From Phyto melanocephala (lineage: Eukaryota > Arthropoda > Insecta > Diptera > Rhinophoridae), in NCBI GenBank assembly GCA_941918925.1, contig OW799233.1:147004223-147068222 (forward strand): DNA of 64,000 nt. The letters run 5' to 3'. The position numbers and the translations under genes were made by a program. The notes below the pieces were generated by a model. It saw only the letters and a list, made by a program, of their open reading frames with translations, had not been told where the DNA came from and did not search any database. Positions 36,570-48,289 of this stretch are shown piece after piece (position 1 is the stretch's first letter; each line of letters begins with the position of its first letter).

Positions 36570-36756
36570 CCCCGATGGACTAGTCAGCAGTGTACTGTTC
36601 TGCTAGCTTAGGGGTTGCGGGTTCGATTCCCGCCGGAGACTCTGGACTTGTCTGCTTCTTTTCTATTCTATTCTTACTTTTCTATTCAGGTATCACAAAG
36701 GGATCAATATAATGGACCCAAGTGAGATGTACAACAGCTGCCTGTTCTACCTAACC
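36570..36756 (+). repeat. tRNA-related SINE with 9-bp target duplication
   Basis: The 9-bp sequence TATTTCGTG occurs immediately on both sides (36561-36569, 36757-36765). The head resembles a tRNA: an A-box-like tggactagtcag, and a perfect T-arm GCGGG-TTCGATT-CCCGC whose GGTTCGATTCC equals the RNA polymerase III B-box consensus. A pyrimidine-rich body and a ctacctaacc tail follow, with no long poly-A. The amino-acid identity of the parent tRNA cannot be assigned because the anticodon arm is not clean. The region is not a functional tRNA gene. A shorter relative lies at 520-714. Confidence 0.72.
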
Positions 36757-36835
36757 TATTTCGTGAATGGTAACACTTAGCTCATGTCTGATTTGACAGA
36801 TAATTAGTTTTATACTTCCGCTGAACACAAAATGG

Positions 36836-37250
36836 TTGTGTACATGCTTGACCAATGCTTCGCTAAGTGGGCCTGCGATCGACTTACAGAAGATGCCGAT
36901 TTTGCCAAAAAAAATCATCTTTTCAGATGAAGCTTATTTTGATCTTGGCGGGTATGTAAACGAGCTAAATTGTAGCATTTGGGGCACAGAAAACCCGCAC
37001 GAATACATTGAAAAGCCGATACACCCAAAACGAGTCACTGTTTGGTGCAGACTTTGGTCCAGAGGCATAATTGGGCCACTTTTTCCGAAAATGAGCAAGG
37101 AGTGGCCGTTACAGTCAAAAACGATCGTTATAGGTCCATGTTAAACAAATTTTTTTACAAAAATTGAAGAGGAGGATATTGGCAACATTTGGTTTCAACA
37201 GGACGGCGCTATTTGCCACACAGCCGAAACTACACTCGATCATGTAGGCT
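36836..37250 (+). pseudogene. mariner transposase remnant (DD41D type)
   Basis: The 102-codon frame (36836-37144) includes KKIIFSDEAYFDLGGYVNEL, NCSIWGTENPHEYIEKPIHP and KRVTVWCRLWSRGIIGPLF; FSDEAYF holds the first catalytic Asp. Other frames continue with VAVTVKNDRYRSMLNKFF, then EEDIGNIWFQQDGAICHTAE (second catalytic Asp, near 37200) and TTLDH. The sequence then breaks off before the third Asp and the YFLWG motif. The N-terminal DNA-binding part is missing. Two or more frameshifts. Confidence 0.75.
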
Positions 37251-37772
37251 ACTGCATGGCCAGCATGGCAGCATTTGAATAAAAATACTTTCCATTATTA
37301 ACCGGAAGGATTGTACTATCAAATAAAAAAAAAAATTGAGAAAATATTCAGTAGTTTTTTTACAGCATTTTCCCAAAAAAAAAGGTATTTTATATCCTTC
37401 TTGTCAATTTTATTGTTATGCCAGAAGGTGACACGCCCACTTTAACGCCTGATTTCCATATAACGGTTTATTTTAAATTCATATTATTTTTTATAGACAA
37501 AGTTTTTGGAAGAAAAAATTTCTATATTGAAATATCTCAGGTTTATTTAACACCCCTACTCTAACGCCCACTTTCATTGAAATACTATATCTACGAAAAT
37601 ATTTTACTAGCATATCGAAGTTATACAAAGAAAGTGATACACATTTTAGTACAAAGAGATTATTTCATAGCGATTAATAATAGTAAAATAAAAAATTTTG
37701 TGCTGTAAAAGTACACAAAATTGGTGGTGGAAATGAAACAATCGGCATAGCCGAAAATAGTGCTCTTACTTG

Positions 37773-40015
37773 TTATGATTAAAAATTTCAATCAAAAACA
37801 TTTTTATTATTACACTCTAATCTTGTTGTTGCACTATTTACTACACTACTATTTTAGCTCTTACAAGTTTCATTTTTTTTTCGATTAGGAGTATAAGCAA
37901 ACGGAAGTTAGTTCAAGTTTATACAGTTAGATAGATAATGGCTATTGTGAGGAAATAAATAATAAATTCAAAAATTATGGTTTACTTAGCCAACTCGTTT
38001 TTTGGTGGTGCCGAAAATGTTGCTTAGTTTAATTAGGAATGCAATTCAACATCAAATATCAATTAAATTGTTAAGAAAACATAATTTTTTATACTTAGAC
38101 AATTTTTAATAAATAGTATTTAAAAATAAAAGTCATTTTAATTGACTCAAAGTGCACCTGAAATTTTTTTAATAAAACAAAACAATAAAAAATAATTTAC
38201 TTTTCACTTCCCTTAAAACATTAAGATAATATTTAGATAATTAAATACAAATAACAATTATCGTATACTGTATTATTGAACACGATGCGTAATTCTATAC
38301 AACATTTTTAAGCATTATTGAAATACAAAAGACATAAACACTTGACATTTTTTCAAAAATAAGTTATTTCTTCTGTTTATTTTGTAAGGAAAAACGTACA
38401 TACAACAAATTTTTTAAAATAATGTTCAACATCTGTTTCAGTTCGAAAAAATTTATTGTTGTTTTATTTTTTCCAAAATATGCAGATGTAAGAAATGTCT
38501 TATAAGTTTTACATACAATTGACATTTACATTTGTACAGATGTTGATTTTAATGTACTATTTTGACATTATCGTTATGCTAGATGATGTAAGTATTAATG
38601 AAATGTTCGGTTTTATGTACAAATATCAATCTTTAATAATGCATGTACATGTAAATAGATAATGTATAATTTTTGTTATTTCTATTTTTTTCGTCTGTGG
38701 TTTGCATTCAGTACTGTAAATCTTTTATAACAATATTTTTTTTATTTTGTATACATGAAAAAAATTAATAATAATGATTCCTATAATTAAGTTAAAAACA
38801 ACACGATATACTTCCTGAATACATACATATTTCATATTTACACATTTGAAAAAGATACAAAACCTTTTACACAATGGGTGGCCCGTTTGTATGAAATAAA
38901 ACAAAGATCAAAAGACAAAAATTTTCGAAAATGACTATTGTCAGATGAGTTTGTCTGTTGTGTAGGTGCTCTTAAGATTGCATGCCTAAATAATTTACAG
39001 AAAAACACATTTTAATAAAATCAAATAGTTATTTACTTCCAAAACTTGCATATCAGTTTAATTGAGAATTGATGTCCACGCAGAAGATGTCTCTCATTAA
39101 GATTAAAAATATTATGTGCAATAACAAACAAATATTGTTCGATTGGTTAGAGATAAGTACAAATAAAGAAACCCGCACCAATATTTTATGACTTTATATT
39201 TATTTATTCATCCATTTATTCAGTTTCAATAATGTATTGTCGTTTTTTTTCATTGTAAAATATCGTAAAAAGCGAACCGACTGAAAAGACAAGCTGTCTG
39301 TTATCGTTTAAGTTTTTTTTTAATTTAATTTTTTGATGAAATCCAAATAATATAATGCTGACTCAGTGTTAACTAAGATAAGATTAAATAATTTAATATA
39401 ATGACTTGCAGGTTACATGTTGGAATGGTATTTATTGTGTTTCTAATTTCTATTCAAAACAACTATTTATGCAGAGCAAATTAAGTTTAAAGTGTGCTTT
39501 TTTTTAAAGGAAAATAAATTTAAATTGGCAGCACTGATTTCTGTGACAGCTGCTTTGATAATTATCGGTTATTCTGGAATTATTTAGCTCAATAAGAAGC
39601 CATTGATATTGAAGACTTTGTGATTTAAGCAAAATCCTGCCAATAGAATCAATTTACTGCGACATTAATTTAAGGAACAAAAATTTCTATAAATTGATAA
39701 AACAGAAACAATTGGGCACATAGAAACTAATTTTTTAATCATTGGTTTCGGATCACAGTCTGTTACTGTAAAGGATATATAGAATTCAGACCTCCGTATT
39801 AATCATCTGCACGCTATCTTACCCGACTATGTACTCGAACTCATATTTAAACATTATTGCAAGAAAATAATACTCATGTTGCCCAGTGACCGCAATCCAA
39901 GTATTATGTTTTAAGTTTAAAAGTCATAATACATAAGTAAGCTTTAATTTAACATAGAACAAAGAGCCTCCCTAAAGATATGCTTTATGTGGTTTATACT
40001 CACATCGAGAGAAAA
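37773..40015. other. AT-rich DNA, no gene seen
   Basis: No coding motif, repeat end or RNA gene recognised in 2.2 kb. Confidence 0.5.
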
Positions 40016-40360
40016 AAATATTACTTAAATGGTTTACTCTTCTTCTAGTGATGGACTTCGGTCACCAAAAATTTGTCTCAGAGCCATGTTGTCTTTCAAA
40101 GGAGCAGTTTGGTGATTAGTCGGTTTTTTTAGTCGAGAAATATACAGTGACGACGATCGTGCGTGTTCTTAATGAGGTCTTGGATGTAGTAAATTGCGAT
40201 TAAGAGCCAAATTAATGAAAGAAAATATTACTTAAATAATTGACGTTTCTGTTAGTGACAGAATTCGGCCAACAAAAATATGTTCCAAAAATGTGACGTA
40301 GATTATATGTGGCTCTAGAGTGATTACTAGTTGGCTTCTCGAAATTGGTGTAAAATTTTC
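40016..40360. repeat. diverged tandem duplication, period about 207 bp
   Basis: The stretch from 40016 (aaatattacttaaat, then tagtgatggacttcggtcac and caaaaatttgt) is repeated from 40223 (aaatattacttaaat, then tagtgacagaattcggccaa and caaaaatatgt). Both copies go on to a gtgattagt/gtgattact word. About two thirds of positions agree. No coding or terminal motif. Confidence 0.55.
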
Positions 40361-41767
40361 GATAGTGTAAAGGGAATTAAACTATGCCGAACCTTAGATA
40401 TTTTCAATAACTATTCGATATGACATACAATTAGTAAAAAGTAATATTATCCGACCTATTGCATACCAGGCTAGTGCCATTAAATTAAGGCTGGACATTG
40501 TTTTTTACACAGCTTTCATTTATGTTTGTATATTTAAATAATAAGGTAAATTTAAGTGATATCCTACTTCAATTAACAAACGTATACTCTCAGTAAAAAC
40601 ATACACGTAATATTCATTAAATTAACATAAATAAAAAACTTTTAATTAAGTATTTTTCACGGTAATTTATTTTTATTTTCCTCCTAACAAAATATGTTTA
40701 AGCGCTTATTTGGAAAAAAAACTTACTATTCGTTTACTCGTTTTACTGTTGAAAATAAATTTCTCGTTAATAATCTATTTGAAATAAGCAAAGACAAAGT
40801 TTTTTAACGAAATTTTACTTAAATACATGCTGTACGTATTTATAATTTTTTATTAGCCCTTAGATGATGTGTAAAACTTATTTAATACACTGATGCACAG
40901 TGGTTTAGAAATGTTTTCTCTTATTAATTCAGATACATGTGAACTGTCAAATATATGTATATTCTAATACAATTCGATAGAGTAGGAGCAGAGCTGAGTC
41001 CGATTTGTTTTAAAGTCGCACGTCTCACTTGTGAAAGTACGAGTATATGGGAGTGGCCTTATAGTTAGTTACCTCGAATATAGAATTTTGAAAGAGAAAT
41101 TCACTAAAAATTAATTTTTCATTGAAATTAAAAGACAATTTTAAATAAAGATAGTAGTTAGAAATATCTTTAAAATATATATTTACACATCTAGGTTAGC
41201 TCCTATAGTTACAGATATATTAAGAAAATATCTAATATATTTTTTTTTTGGCAGACCTTTTTTTTATCTGCCTTATCTAAGGCCCACAAATTTTATAAAA
41301 TATCACCTGGATTGCAGATAAAATTTAAAAAACCACCAAAAAGCTTCATGTAAATAGATATCAGTTATATATATATTTTTTTTTTAATTTGCAAAAGAAA
41401 ACTTTCTTTAGTGCGTGCAAAATAAAAAAACTGATAAAAATTGTTTAAAAGTTCCTAAATAATTATGTATATGACCCTATAAGTTGAAAAAACTTTAATA
41501 AGTGACTTAAATCAATGAAGTGATTGTTTTTTACGAATAGCTTAAGATATTTCGGGTAAACTATCTACTATCTGTGTTGATTCTTTCAACCGCTGATTCA
41601 CTCTCAACAGTTACTTAAAGCAATTTTTAATTTCTTAATCAAAAGAAATATCCCATTCTACAGCTGCCATGTTTAAAAAAAATTCCCGTCGAAGCGCTTT
41701 TATATATTTATGTATGCCTTCAAAACAGATAGAAGCTTCAATAATCTCTCAAGCATTAGTTAAAAAA
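40361..41767. other. AT-rich DNA, no gene seen
   Basis: Nothing recognised. Confidence 0.5.
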
Positions 41768-42478
41768 CTAGCCAAACCCGGCGCGCGTTGCTACGCCTCT
41801 TAATGAATTTGAAATGCATTCTGAATTTTAATTGAATATCAAGTGCAAAAACCTAAATATTATAATTTTTTTTATGTTTTTATGGGCGTGGCCCTGCCCA
41901 CTTTTCTTTTCACGAAATTGTAAAGTCATAATAGCTCAATATGTGTGCAAAGTTTCAGTATAATCGGTCCAGTGCAAGCACCTCAAAATGATACCTGTTT
42001 TTTATGGGCGTAGCACTGCCCACTTTTCTAATCACGAAATTATTTAGTCATGGCAGCTCGATATGTGTGCAAAGTTTAAGAAAATTCGGTCCAGTGCAAG
42101 TAGCTAAAACTGATAACTAATTTTTTGTGGGAGTGGCCCCGCCCACTTTTTAATAACGAAATTATAAAGTCATGACAGCTTAATATGTGTGCAAAGTTTC
42201 AGAAAAATCGGTCCAGTGAAAGTACCTCAAAATTTAAACTTTTTTAGGGGCGTGGCCCCGCCCACTTTTCTTATCACAAAATTTTTTAGTCATGACAGCT
42301 CGATATGTGTGCAAAGTTTCAGAAAAATCGGTCAAGTGCAAGTAGCTAAAACTGATATTTAATTTTTTATGGGCGTGGCTCCGCCCACTTTTTTTCACCC
42401 ATAAACACTCCCTGGTATGTGTACAACAACTTACCAAAGTTTGAGCCCGATCGATTTTGTAGTTTCGGAGTCTATAGC

Positions 42479-42525
<47 letters not shown>

Positions 42526-42548
42526 CACAGAGTTTCACTTTTATATAT

Positions 42549-42553
<5 letters not shown>
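41768..42553 (-). mobile_element. complete non-autonomous Helitron
   Basis: On the minus strand the element starts TCTATATATATAAAAGTGAA at 42553, continues with the TG repeat and ttagctatagactccgaaac, and ends ...GCCGGGTTTGGCTAG at 41768, followed by T. A host A precedes the TC, so the A|TC...CTAG|T rule is met. The 3' hairpin is good: GGCG...CGCC enclosing GCGT-AGCA-ACGC (about 41780-41799). Five units of a ~120-bp repeat, each with gggcgtggc...gcccact, start near 41881, 42003, 42127, 42246 and 42369. No coding capacity; the 155- and 72-codon frames here come from the simple repeats. Confidence 0.85.
42481..42529. repeat. (AC)n microsatellite
   Basis: Nineteen AC units, then gc, then four more. 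It lies in the 5' part of the Helitron; other copies have the same run but shorter (11730-11740, 52993-53005). Confidence 0.95.

Positions 42554-42638
<85 letters not shown>
42551..42638. repeat. (AGAT)22 microsatellite
   Basis: Twenty-two uninterrupted tetranucleotide units starting at the 5' terminus of the Helitron; the first three bases are the terminal TCT of the element. Confidence 0.95.
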
Positions 42639-44069
42639 GTAACAAGCATTTAAACTAAAAAGTAATACATTTTTACATTCTTTGTATGTTAATATATACA
42701 AGGGCTCAACTACATTTAAACCCTATTATTTGTTTTTGACCAATAGACATATTTTCTAAATTTACAAATTTGCGTCTATACTTTCCTTATTCACGCTCAT
42801 GCACACTCACGTGTTTTCAACATAAAATTTTTTATGAATCAAGCAAGGCACAAATGTATGTGCAAACATATCTACACAAGTTTAAATAAAATACCAAATA
42901 AAAAGTATTCAAAATTCGAATGGAAATAAGTATGTATATGGATCTCGTGCTGGCTGACCATATTATTTTGATACAAGTGTTTGGTATTACCGGAAACCTC
43001 GGGACTTCGATACGACTATTAATATAAAAAAACACTTGTGTACAGTCTGTTCGCTTGACATTTTATACCGTTTAATCCTAAAATTTAATGTTGTAGTGTT
43101 TATTCGAAAGAAACAAAAACATTATATTCGAATAACCTTAAATCTGATCAAATCAAAATATTTCTTTGAAATTTGGAATTGCAATAAACTTAAAGTTATC
43201 TCCATCATCGGGTTAATCTTTTGTTGTTATATAATTTTTTTCATCTTTAATATCTATTCAACTAAAGGTTGTTACCTACGCAAGCACATATTTTTAAATG
43301 TATTTTAAACTACTATCTTAATGTGAAAGTATTTTTAAATTCCAAAAAGACGAATTCTTGGCAATTTTTCTTTTTAAAAATGTGAGCTCGAAATGACCAG
43401 CTTTCAAGCTTCTATCATTCCCTCTCACCAGTTGTTTGTGCGACTTTGAAAAAATCAGTTACATTCCAGCTCTTTTTTACTATGACACATTTAATGGTTC
43501 GCATGTTACCTAATTATTTAAAAAAAAAATTTTAAATTAAAGTAGAATCACTGTGTAATGTTCAACATGCGAATGATTGTTGTTGGCCAGTAAAGTTCTA
43601 CTAATTAATCACTTTTAAAAGTATTAAACGGTGTAACAACAAATGGCCATTACCTAATTAATGACTACAAGAGAAAAATTTAAACAAAAATTAAATAAAT
43701 AGACAGACATGGTCGTATGGTATTGGTAATTGTAATTGTTTATGTATGAGGCTAGAAGTGAAAGCCTAAGCATATAGAGGCCTATTTTGTATTCTATGGA
43801 GTATATACATATATACATATATTTATTGGACATAAACTTTGCGAAAAAAAAAATAATAAAGGAGGCTTGTATTATATCTCAAAAATTTTTCGAAAGTTTT
43901 CATTTTATAAAGTTGAATTTGTTTATTATTATTTTAAGGAAAATTTTCATTGAATTTGAATTTTACGCCAAATATTTGACAATTTGTATACTCTTCACCT
44001 GTGATGCCAAGTACAATACATTTGAATATGAAAAATTTTTAATCCAACATGGCATCGTAAACAAAATGG
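42639..44069. other. AT-rich DNA, no gene seen
   Basis: Frames of 67-100 codons (for example 43036-43308 and 43787-44089) are rich in Ile/Phe/Lys/Tyr with no motif, as expected for AT-rich DNA. The 3' end of the latter frame overlaps family B repeat units. Confidence 0.45.
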
Positions 44070-44283
44070 TGGATAATTTTGTTTCTTAGCCAGTCAATAT
44101 GGGTATCAAATGAATGGGCTTGACTACTGGAATGCAGCTCACTATTTAAAAATTCAAAATTAAAGATGACTTCAGAAATAATAAAGCAAAATGGCATGAC
44201 ATTACATCTAAGCTAAGCTACGATGTGACCACTATACCTACATGATGGTGAAGGGTATTATCGAATATAACGTTCCCACTTTT
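44070..44283 (+). mobile_element. Helentron-like family B relic, copy B4
   Basis: Plus-strand orientation. It has 'tgggtatcaaatgaatgggc' with ttgactactgg near 44100-44130, then tctaagctaagctacgatgt, catgatggtgaagggtatta and a decayed hairpin end (tcgaatataacg). Only about 210 bp remain. Confidence 0.55.
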
Positions 44284-45654
44284 TCTTTTTTGAAAATTAT
44301 TTTGTATGATTTTTTTATACAATAATATTTTTCAAGAACTAATAATTTACGGTTTTTTATAAAAATCAAAAAATTTGATTTCATTCAAAATATGGACACA
44401 TTTAAGTTTTTATAGACTTTATTTTTTAAGTTTTTCTGTAAATATTGTTTTAAATTTTTATTGTAGTTTGTTTGTTTAAAAATACTTGGTATAGAAACTA
44501 ATTTTATAATTTAAATTTGCCATATGCTAGATTATCGTAAACAAAATGAAATAATTTTAAAGCTACGATTGGATCAAATTTTTACGAGATAATTTTCATC
44601 TGTGATGCCAAAGTGTATTTTTATTCCATTTTTTTATTAGAAAATATTATTAGAATAAACTTTTGACTTTCTTCTTATGTATGTTGAAATATTTTTTTTC
44701 TAATTATTAATTTTATAAAAATTTTTCTTCAATATACATACTAACATATAAAAGTTGTATTACAGATAATTAAATTTGGTTGTGATAAAAGTGATGATTT
44801 AAATAAATTTCTAATTTATTAGCCTATTTAGCTGGGAGAACTAATATAAATGTAATATAAAAGAGCAAAAAATGTGTGGTTTGATTAATGTCAGCACCGT
44901 AACTAAATGCCATAATCTGACGGTGGTCTTACCAAGGGGGTTGGTCCGTGACTCCCAACTAAAGCCCCTATTATCATGTTGTGCAATTTAGTCATGTCAC
45001 AAGTACCAACGTAACCTACCTTAGTTCTTGGCTCATGGAGATTCATCTTGCTGATGACCTCAGCACATTGTTAGGCACAGCAGCAATGTTTTCGATTAAA
45101 CACACTAGATGAGAACGTATATGGGTTGCTTTTTCCAAAAACGATTAATTTCTATGAAATTTCTTCACAAAATGATACACGAACTGAACCAAAATTTTCC
45201 ACGTAAATTTATTAAAGTTTGCTTTCAAAACCCACTATTTTGGATGTAAGTTTTTAAGTTCTCCAATTTTGTTTGCTCGTATAGCCTACCATTTTGCAAA
45301 TGTCAAACATACACCTGATAATAAAAATTAATGTTATACAATCTTTCAAAGTCAAAGTAGTCGGAAGTCGGAATGGCCCACCTTATTATGGTTTTTTTCG
45401 CTACAGCGACAAAATCAGATTTGCAGTGTAAAAGAAACTGAAAAAATCACCAAATTACTATTTCTGTGGAAAGGCAACAGAACTCCGAGACATACATACA
45501 TATGTTTATGTTGTGAGTCCCACCTCTTACTGGCAATACAACTTGTATTTAGAATAGCCAGGGAGACATGCTCCAAGAAGGATGTCTAGAAGGTCAGAGT
45601 GGATATAAAATAAAAAAATTAGCTAGCTGAATATAATGGTATTATTTTTTTCAA
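44284..45654. other. no gene seen; one GC-richer island
   Basis: Mostly AT-rich. The part at about 44890-45100 is richer in G+C (gacggtggtcttaccaaggg, ttggtccgtgactcccaact) and may be a fragment of a retroelement or SINE, but no motif allows an assignment. Confidence 0.4.
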
Positions 45655-46040
45655 GTACATGATGGCCGCTACTACTAAATGTTGTACAATAAATTTTTAA
45701 ACGGGTCAAATTCAGTATTCAAAAATATACAAATTAAATTTTGTATATTCTTTAACTGCCTTAAAATGTGCTTCAAATGAAAGATTTTACCAGTAGAATA
45801 CAGTAAAATATAAAATATTATAAAATCCGTTATGGCGTCTAAAACCAAATGCCGGATAATTTTTGTCCTAGACCCCTTCAATATGGATATCAAATAAAAG
45901 GGATTGATAAGTAGAATACAGTTGAAACATAGATGACGTCAGATATAAGAAAGAAAAATCGTGTACAATATTATACTTATATATGATGGAGAAGGGTTGT
46001 GTAAGATTCGTTTATGCCGAATATAGCACTTTTTCTTGTT
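45655..46040 (+). mobile_element. Helentron-like family B relic, copy B5
   Basis: Plus-strand orientation. Repeat units contain 'caaatgaaagattttaccag' with tagaatacagt (45776-45806) and atggatatcaaataaaaggg (45883). The 3' end has atgatggagaagggttgtgt, a hairpin-like gattcgtttatgccgaat and atagcactttttcttgtt. The 5' part is not recognisable. Confidence 0.6.
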
Positions 46041-46194
46041 CTTTAATAAATTCAATTTAAACTAGTCTTCATTTTTTAATGGATAGTTTGTTGAAATTTC
46101 TGTAGTATAAAATTTTTTTTATTAGATCCTTTTCTTTAAACTAGTTTAAAATGATCTTTTCATACACATGTGCCAATAAATTTATTTATGCATT

Positions 46195-46240
46195 GCAGGT
46201 TTGTAAGGGAGAGATAATATACTCTCCTTTACTAACCTGC
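46195..46240. repeat. strong hairpin, 19-bp arms
   Basis: The left arm GCAGGTTTGTAAGGGAGAG (46195-46213) pairs with CTCTCCTTTACTAACCTGC (46222-46240) with two mismatches and an 8-base loop. A second, shorter hairpin with TCGCTTAC/GTAAGCGA arms lies at 46390-46419. The word gaaggcatgattttt follows the first hairpin (46246) and recurs near 46525. Confidence 0.7.
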
Positions 46241-48289
46241 TTCAGGAAGGCATGATTTTTATATGAGATGTCCCACTTGGTAGGGCTCCTTGATGCTCTA
46301 ATTATTTGCTATTTTCACACATGGGTAATGCAGTAATATCATGTCTCTTTTATGTGTTTTTAAGAACTACAGTAAAGAGAGGTAATCATTCGCTTACATT
46401 CCTGCATCCTCGTAAGCGAGAGAAGTTGCAGTAAGTTATTTTGTAAAAAACGAAATATATCTAATAGAAATTTCTGACTTCCATTTATAGCACCCTCGAA
46501 TGCGCTCTAATATTGCGCTATAAGAAGGCATGATTTTTTTTTACTGCTTTCCGGTACAAAATAAATTTTTGCTGGGCCGTTGCTATTATTTATTAAAAAA
46601 AATTTTTAAATGTTATTAAAACTTGCGAAATTCTCCGTTAAGTAAAAATGTATAAAACTTACCTCGCATGTGATATTTACGATAACGGTCATTTAAAAGA
46701 ACATTGCTATTTATCCGTCAATTGCAGCATGTTATTGATATATTCAATTCTAAACGAATTGAATTTGATATACGTAGAAAACTAATACTTAAATACACAG
46801 AAAGCAAAAAAAAAACTAGCAAATAAACATATGAACTTTTGGTGCTACGTCCCAGTCAGCAAAATCACAATAGACAAAACTGTCTTTAAAGATTTCTTTC
46901 AAGACATTTTTGAAATGTTCACGAACAAATGATTTTATCGAAATTTTCGTTAACGATATTATAATGGTGGGATTTAACTAAACAATTAAAAAATACTGTA
47001 ATATTTGTCTGCGTGTAAGTAGATTCTAATAATGTAAATTATAGATATGATTTTTATTTCTATTTAAAATAATTCCGGTTTATTTATAGTTATGAAGTTA
47101 TAAGTTAAATATTTTTATTTATTTAAACTTAATTATTTCACTATTATTTAACACGATCTTTTTTAAATTATTTTTGAGATATTTTGCATTTTTCTTTGTT
47201 CAGTTAATGTGTTTCTGTCAGCTATGTTTCTCAATAAAACGATGAACAAGTTGTTCAAGAAGTTGAAATAACAAAATTTTTTGCGTATATGTATCAAATG
47301 TAAATGTTTATTGAATTTAATCAGCATTATTGTGATCAGAGTTTTTGTATCGGCATGTTAACGTAAACGACAGGAGCACGACAACTTCTAATTAGTTTTA
47401 CAAGTTCATTCAGAGAAAAATAAAATTTCGCATTTCTTGCCTACCAAATCTTGCACAAAATTCTTTCATTTTTGAACAAAGAAAACAGTTTATCGACTGT
47501 GATGTTTTCACATTGATTTAGTTTATTATTATTATTTTTTTTATTTGATACTTAACGTTTATATTAGAAAAAAAATTTACTGGGCCTAAGTAGTATGAAC
47601 ACGAACAAAATTTTATGTTAGGCTTTCATCTTCACTTAAAAAATATATTTACGAAATACATAACGATTCATTAAAATATTTGCAATATTTATATGGGAAA
47701 AAAATTAATGTTACAATATTATATACAGAATACAATATTACATTATATACATATTTATATGTATGTTTACATTATTGCTATGGAGGTCAGCAACCTTGCG
47801 TAGGTATAGTCGCTTATATAGTCGTCTTATGTGATTCCGAGATCCTCAACTCAACGTTCAGTATATCGGTAGATATGGCCAACTGGGTTACGTATGTTCA
47901 CACATACGTACTTACGCGTATTCTGTACAAATGTGTTGCATTTAAAAGCATTCGTGCCGCAAGTTTTAGAATCAACAACTGACAGTTTACAAAACGATGC
48001 ATAAAACAATTTACCTTCAGTTTTTAAATTAAATATAAAAGACTGAAATGCATCATGTTTACATGATGTAGAGGTGGTGAAGAGATGAGATATTTTAGTT
48101 TTTGTTCTTGTATAAAGAGTCTTCTAATAAAGGTAAGTTAATATTATCAGTTGGTTTGCTTGGCCAAGGAAACTCTAGAGTATAGAGATCGAAGAAACGA
48201 TCGTCAAATTCAAGTTTTTGTATCAAAACTTGCGCTTACAACTCAACTGATACTAACCAACTTAAAGTCAATAAAGATACATAATAGAA
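46241..48289. other. no gene seen; candidate GC-richer island at 47760-47995
   Basis: A 100-codon frame (47680-47982) spans a stretch that is richer in G+C than its surroundings. It contains a TATA-like tttaaaag at 47940 and a sharply different composition, but no protein family is recognised. It could be a promoter/5' exon or a TE piece. A small hairpin catcatg-ttta-catgatg lies near 48051-48068. Confidence 0.3.

Larger units (their letters stand above)
36523..37385 (+). mobile_element. mariner (DD41D type) inside family A copy 5
   Basis: The boundaries are taken from comparison with sister copies 2 and 4. The element's sequence stops at TA 36521-36522 after 'aatttgcta' and resumes at TA 37386-37387 with a tatcc-cttcttgtcaat block that matches the sister units. 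The left end AAGGGTCCCCCATCTTACG is mariner-like; the right end (poly-A then GG) has lost clear symmetry. It contains a SINE in its 5' part and a broken transposase. Confidence 0.65.
35798..37772 (+). mobile_element. Helentron-like non-autonomous element, family A copy 5 (plus strand)
   Basis: 5' subterminal repeat TATACCCGCCACC at 35798, the conserved block tagaccctataaagtatata and gttatgtctgtccgtctgtt, minisatellite units with acgcccactttcac and gacacgccta, 3' subterminal repeat ttggtggtgg (37721), hairpin TCGGC/GCCGA at 37742-37754, and terminal ATAGTGCTCTTACTTG. It lacks the deleted mariner of copies 2 and 4: the site at 37622-37625 is the exact unoccupied sequence. A different mariner fills 36523-37385. 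Confidence 0.8.

Noticed and set aside
36570..36660. Functional tRNA gene
   Set aside because: The T-arm is perfect, but acceptor and anticodon arms do not close, and the segment is bounded by a 9-bp target duplication as a SINE.
7903..37772. CRISPR-like array made of the repeated gtgggcgt units
   Set aside because: The units are long minisatellites of Helentron and Helitron type in eukaryotic DNA, without short identical repeats and unique spacers.
42234..42701. 155-codon and 72-codon minus-strand frames
   Set aside because: They are translations of the AGAT and AC microsatellites plus Helitron minisatellite; repetitive SIYL and CV runs are not a protein.
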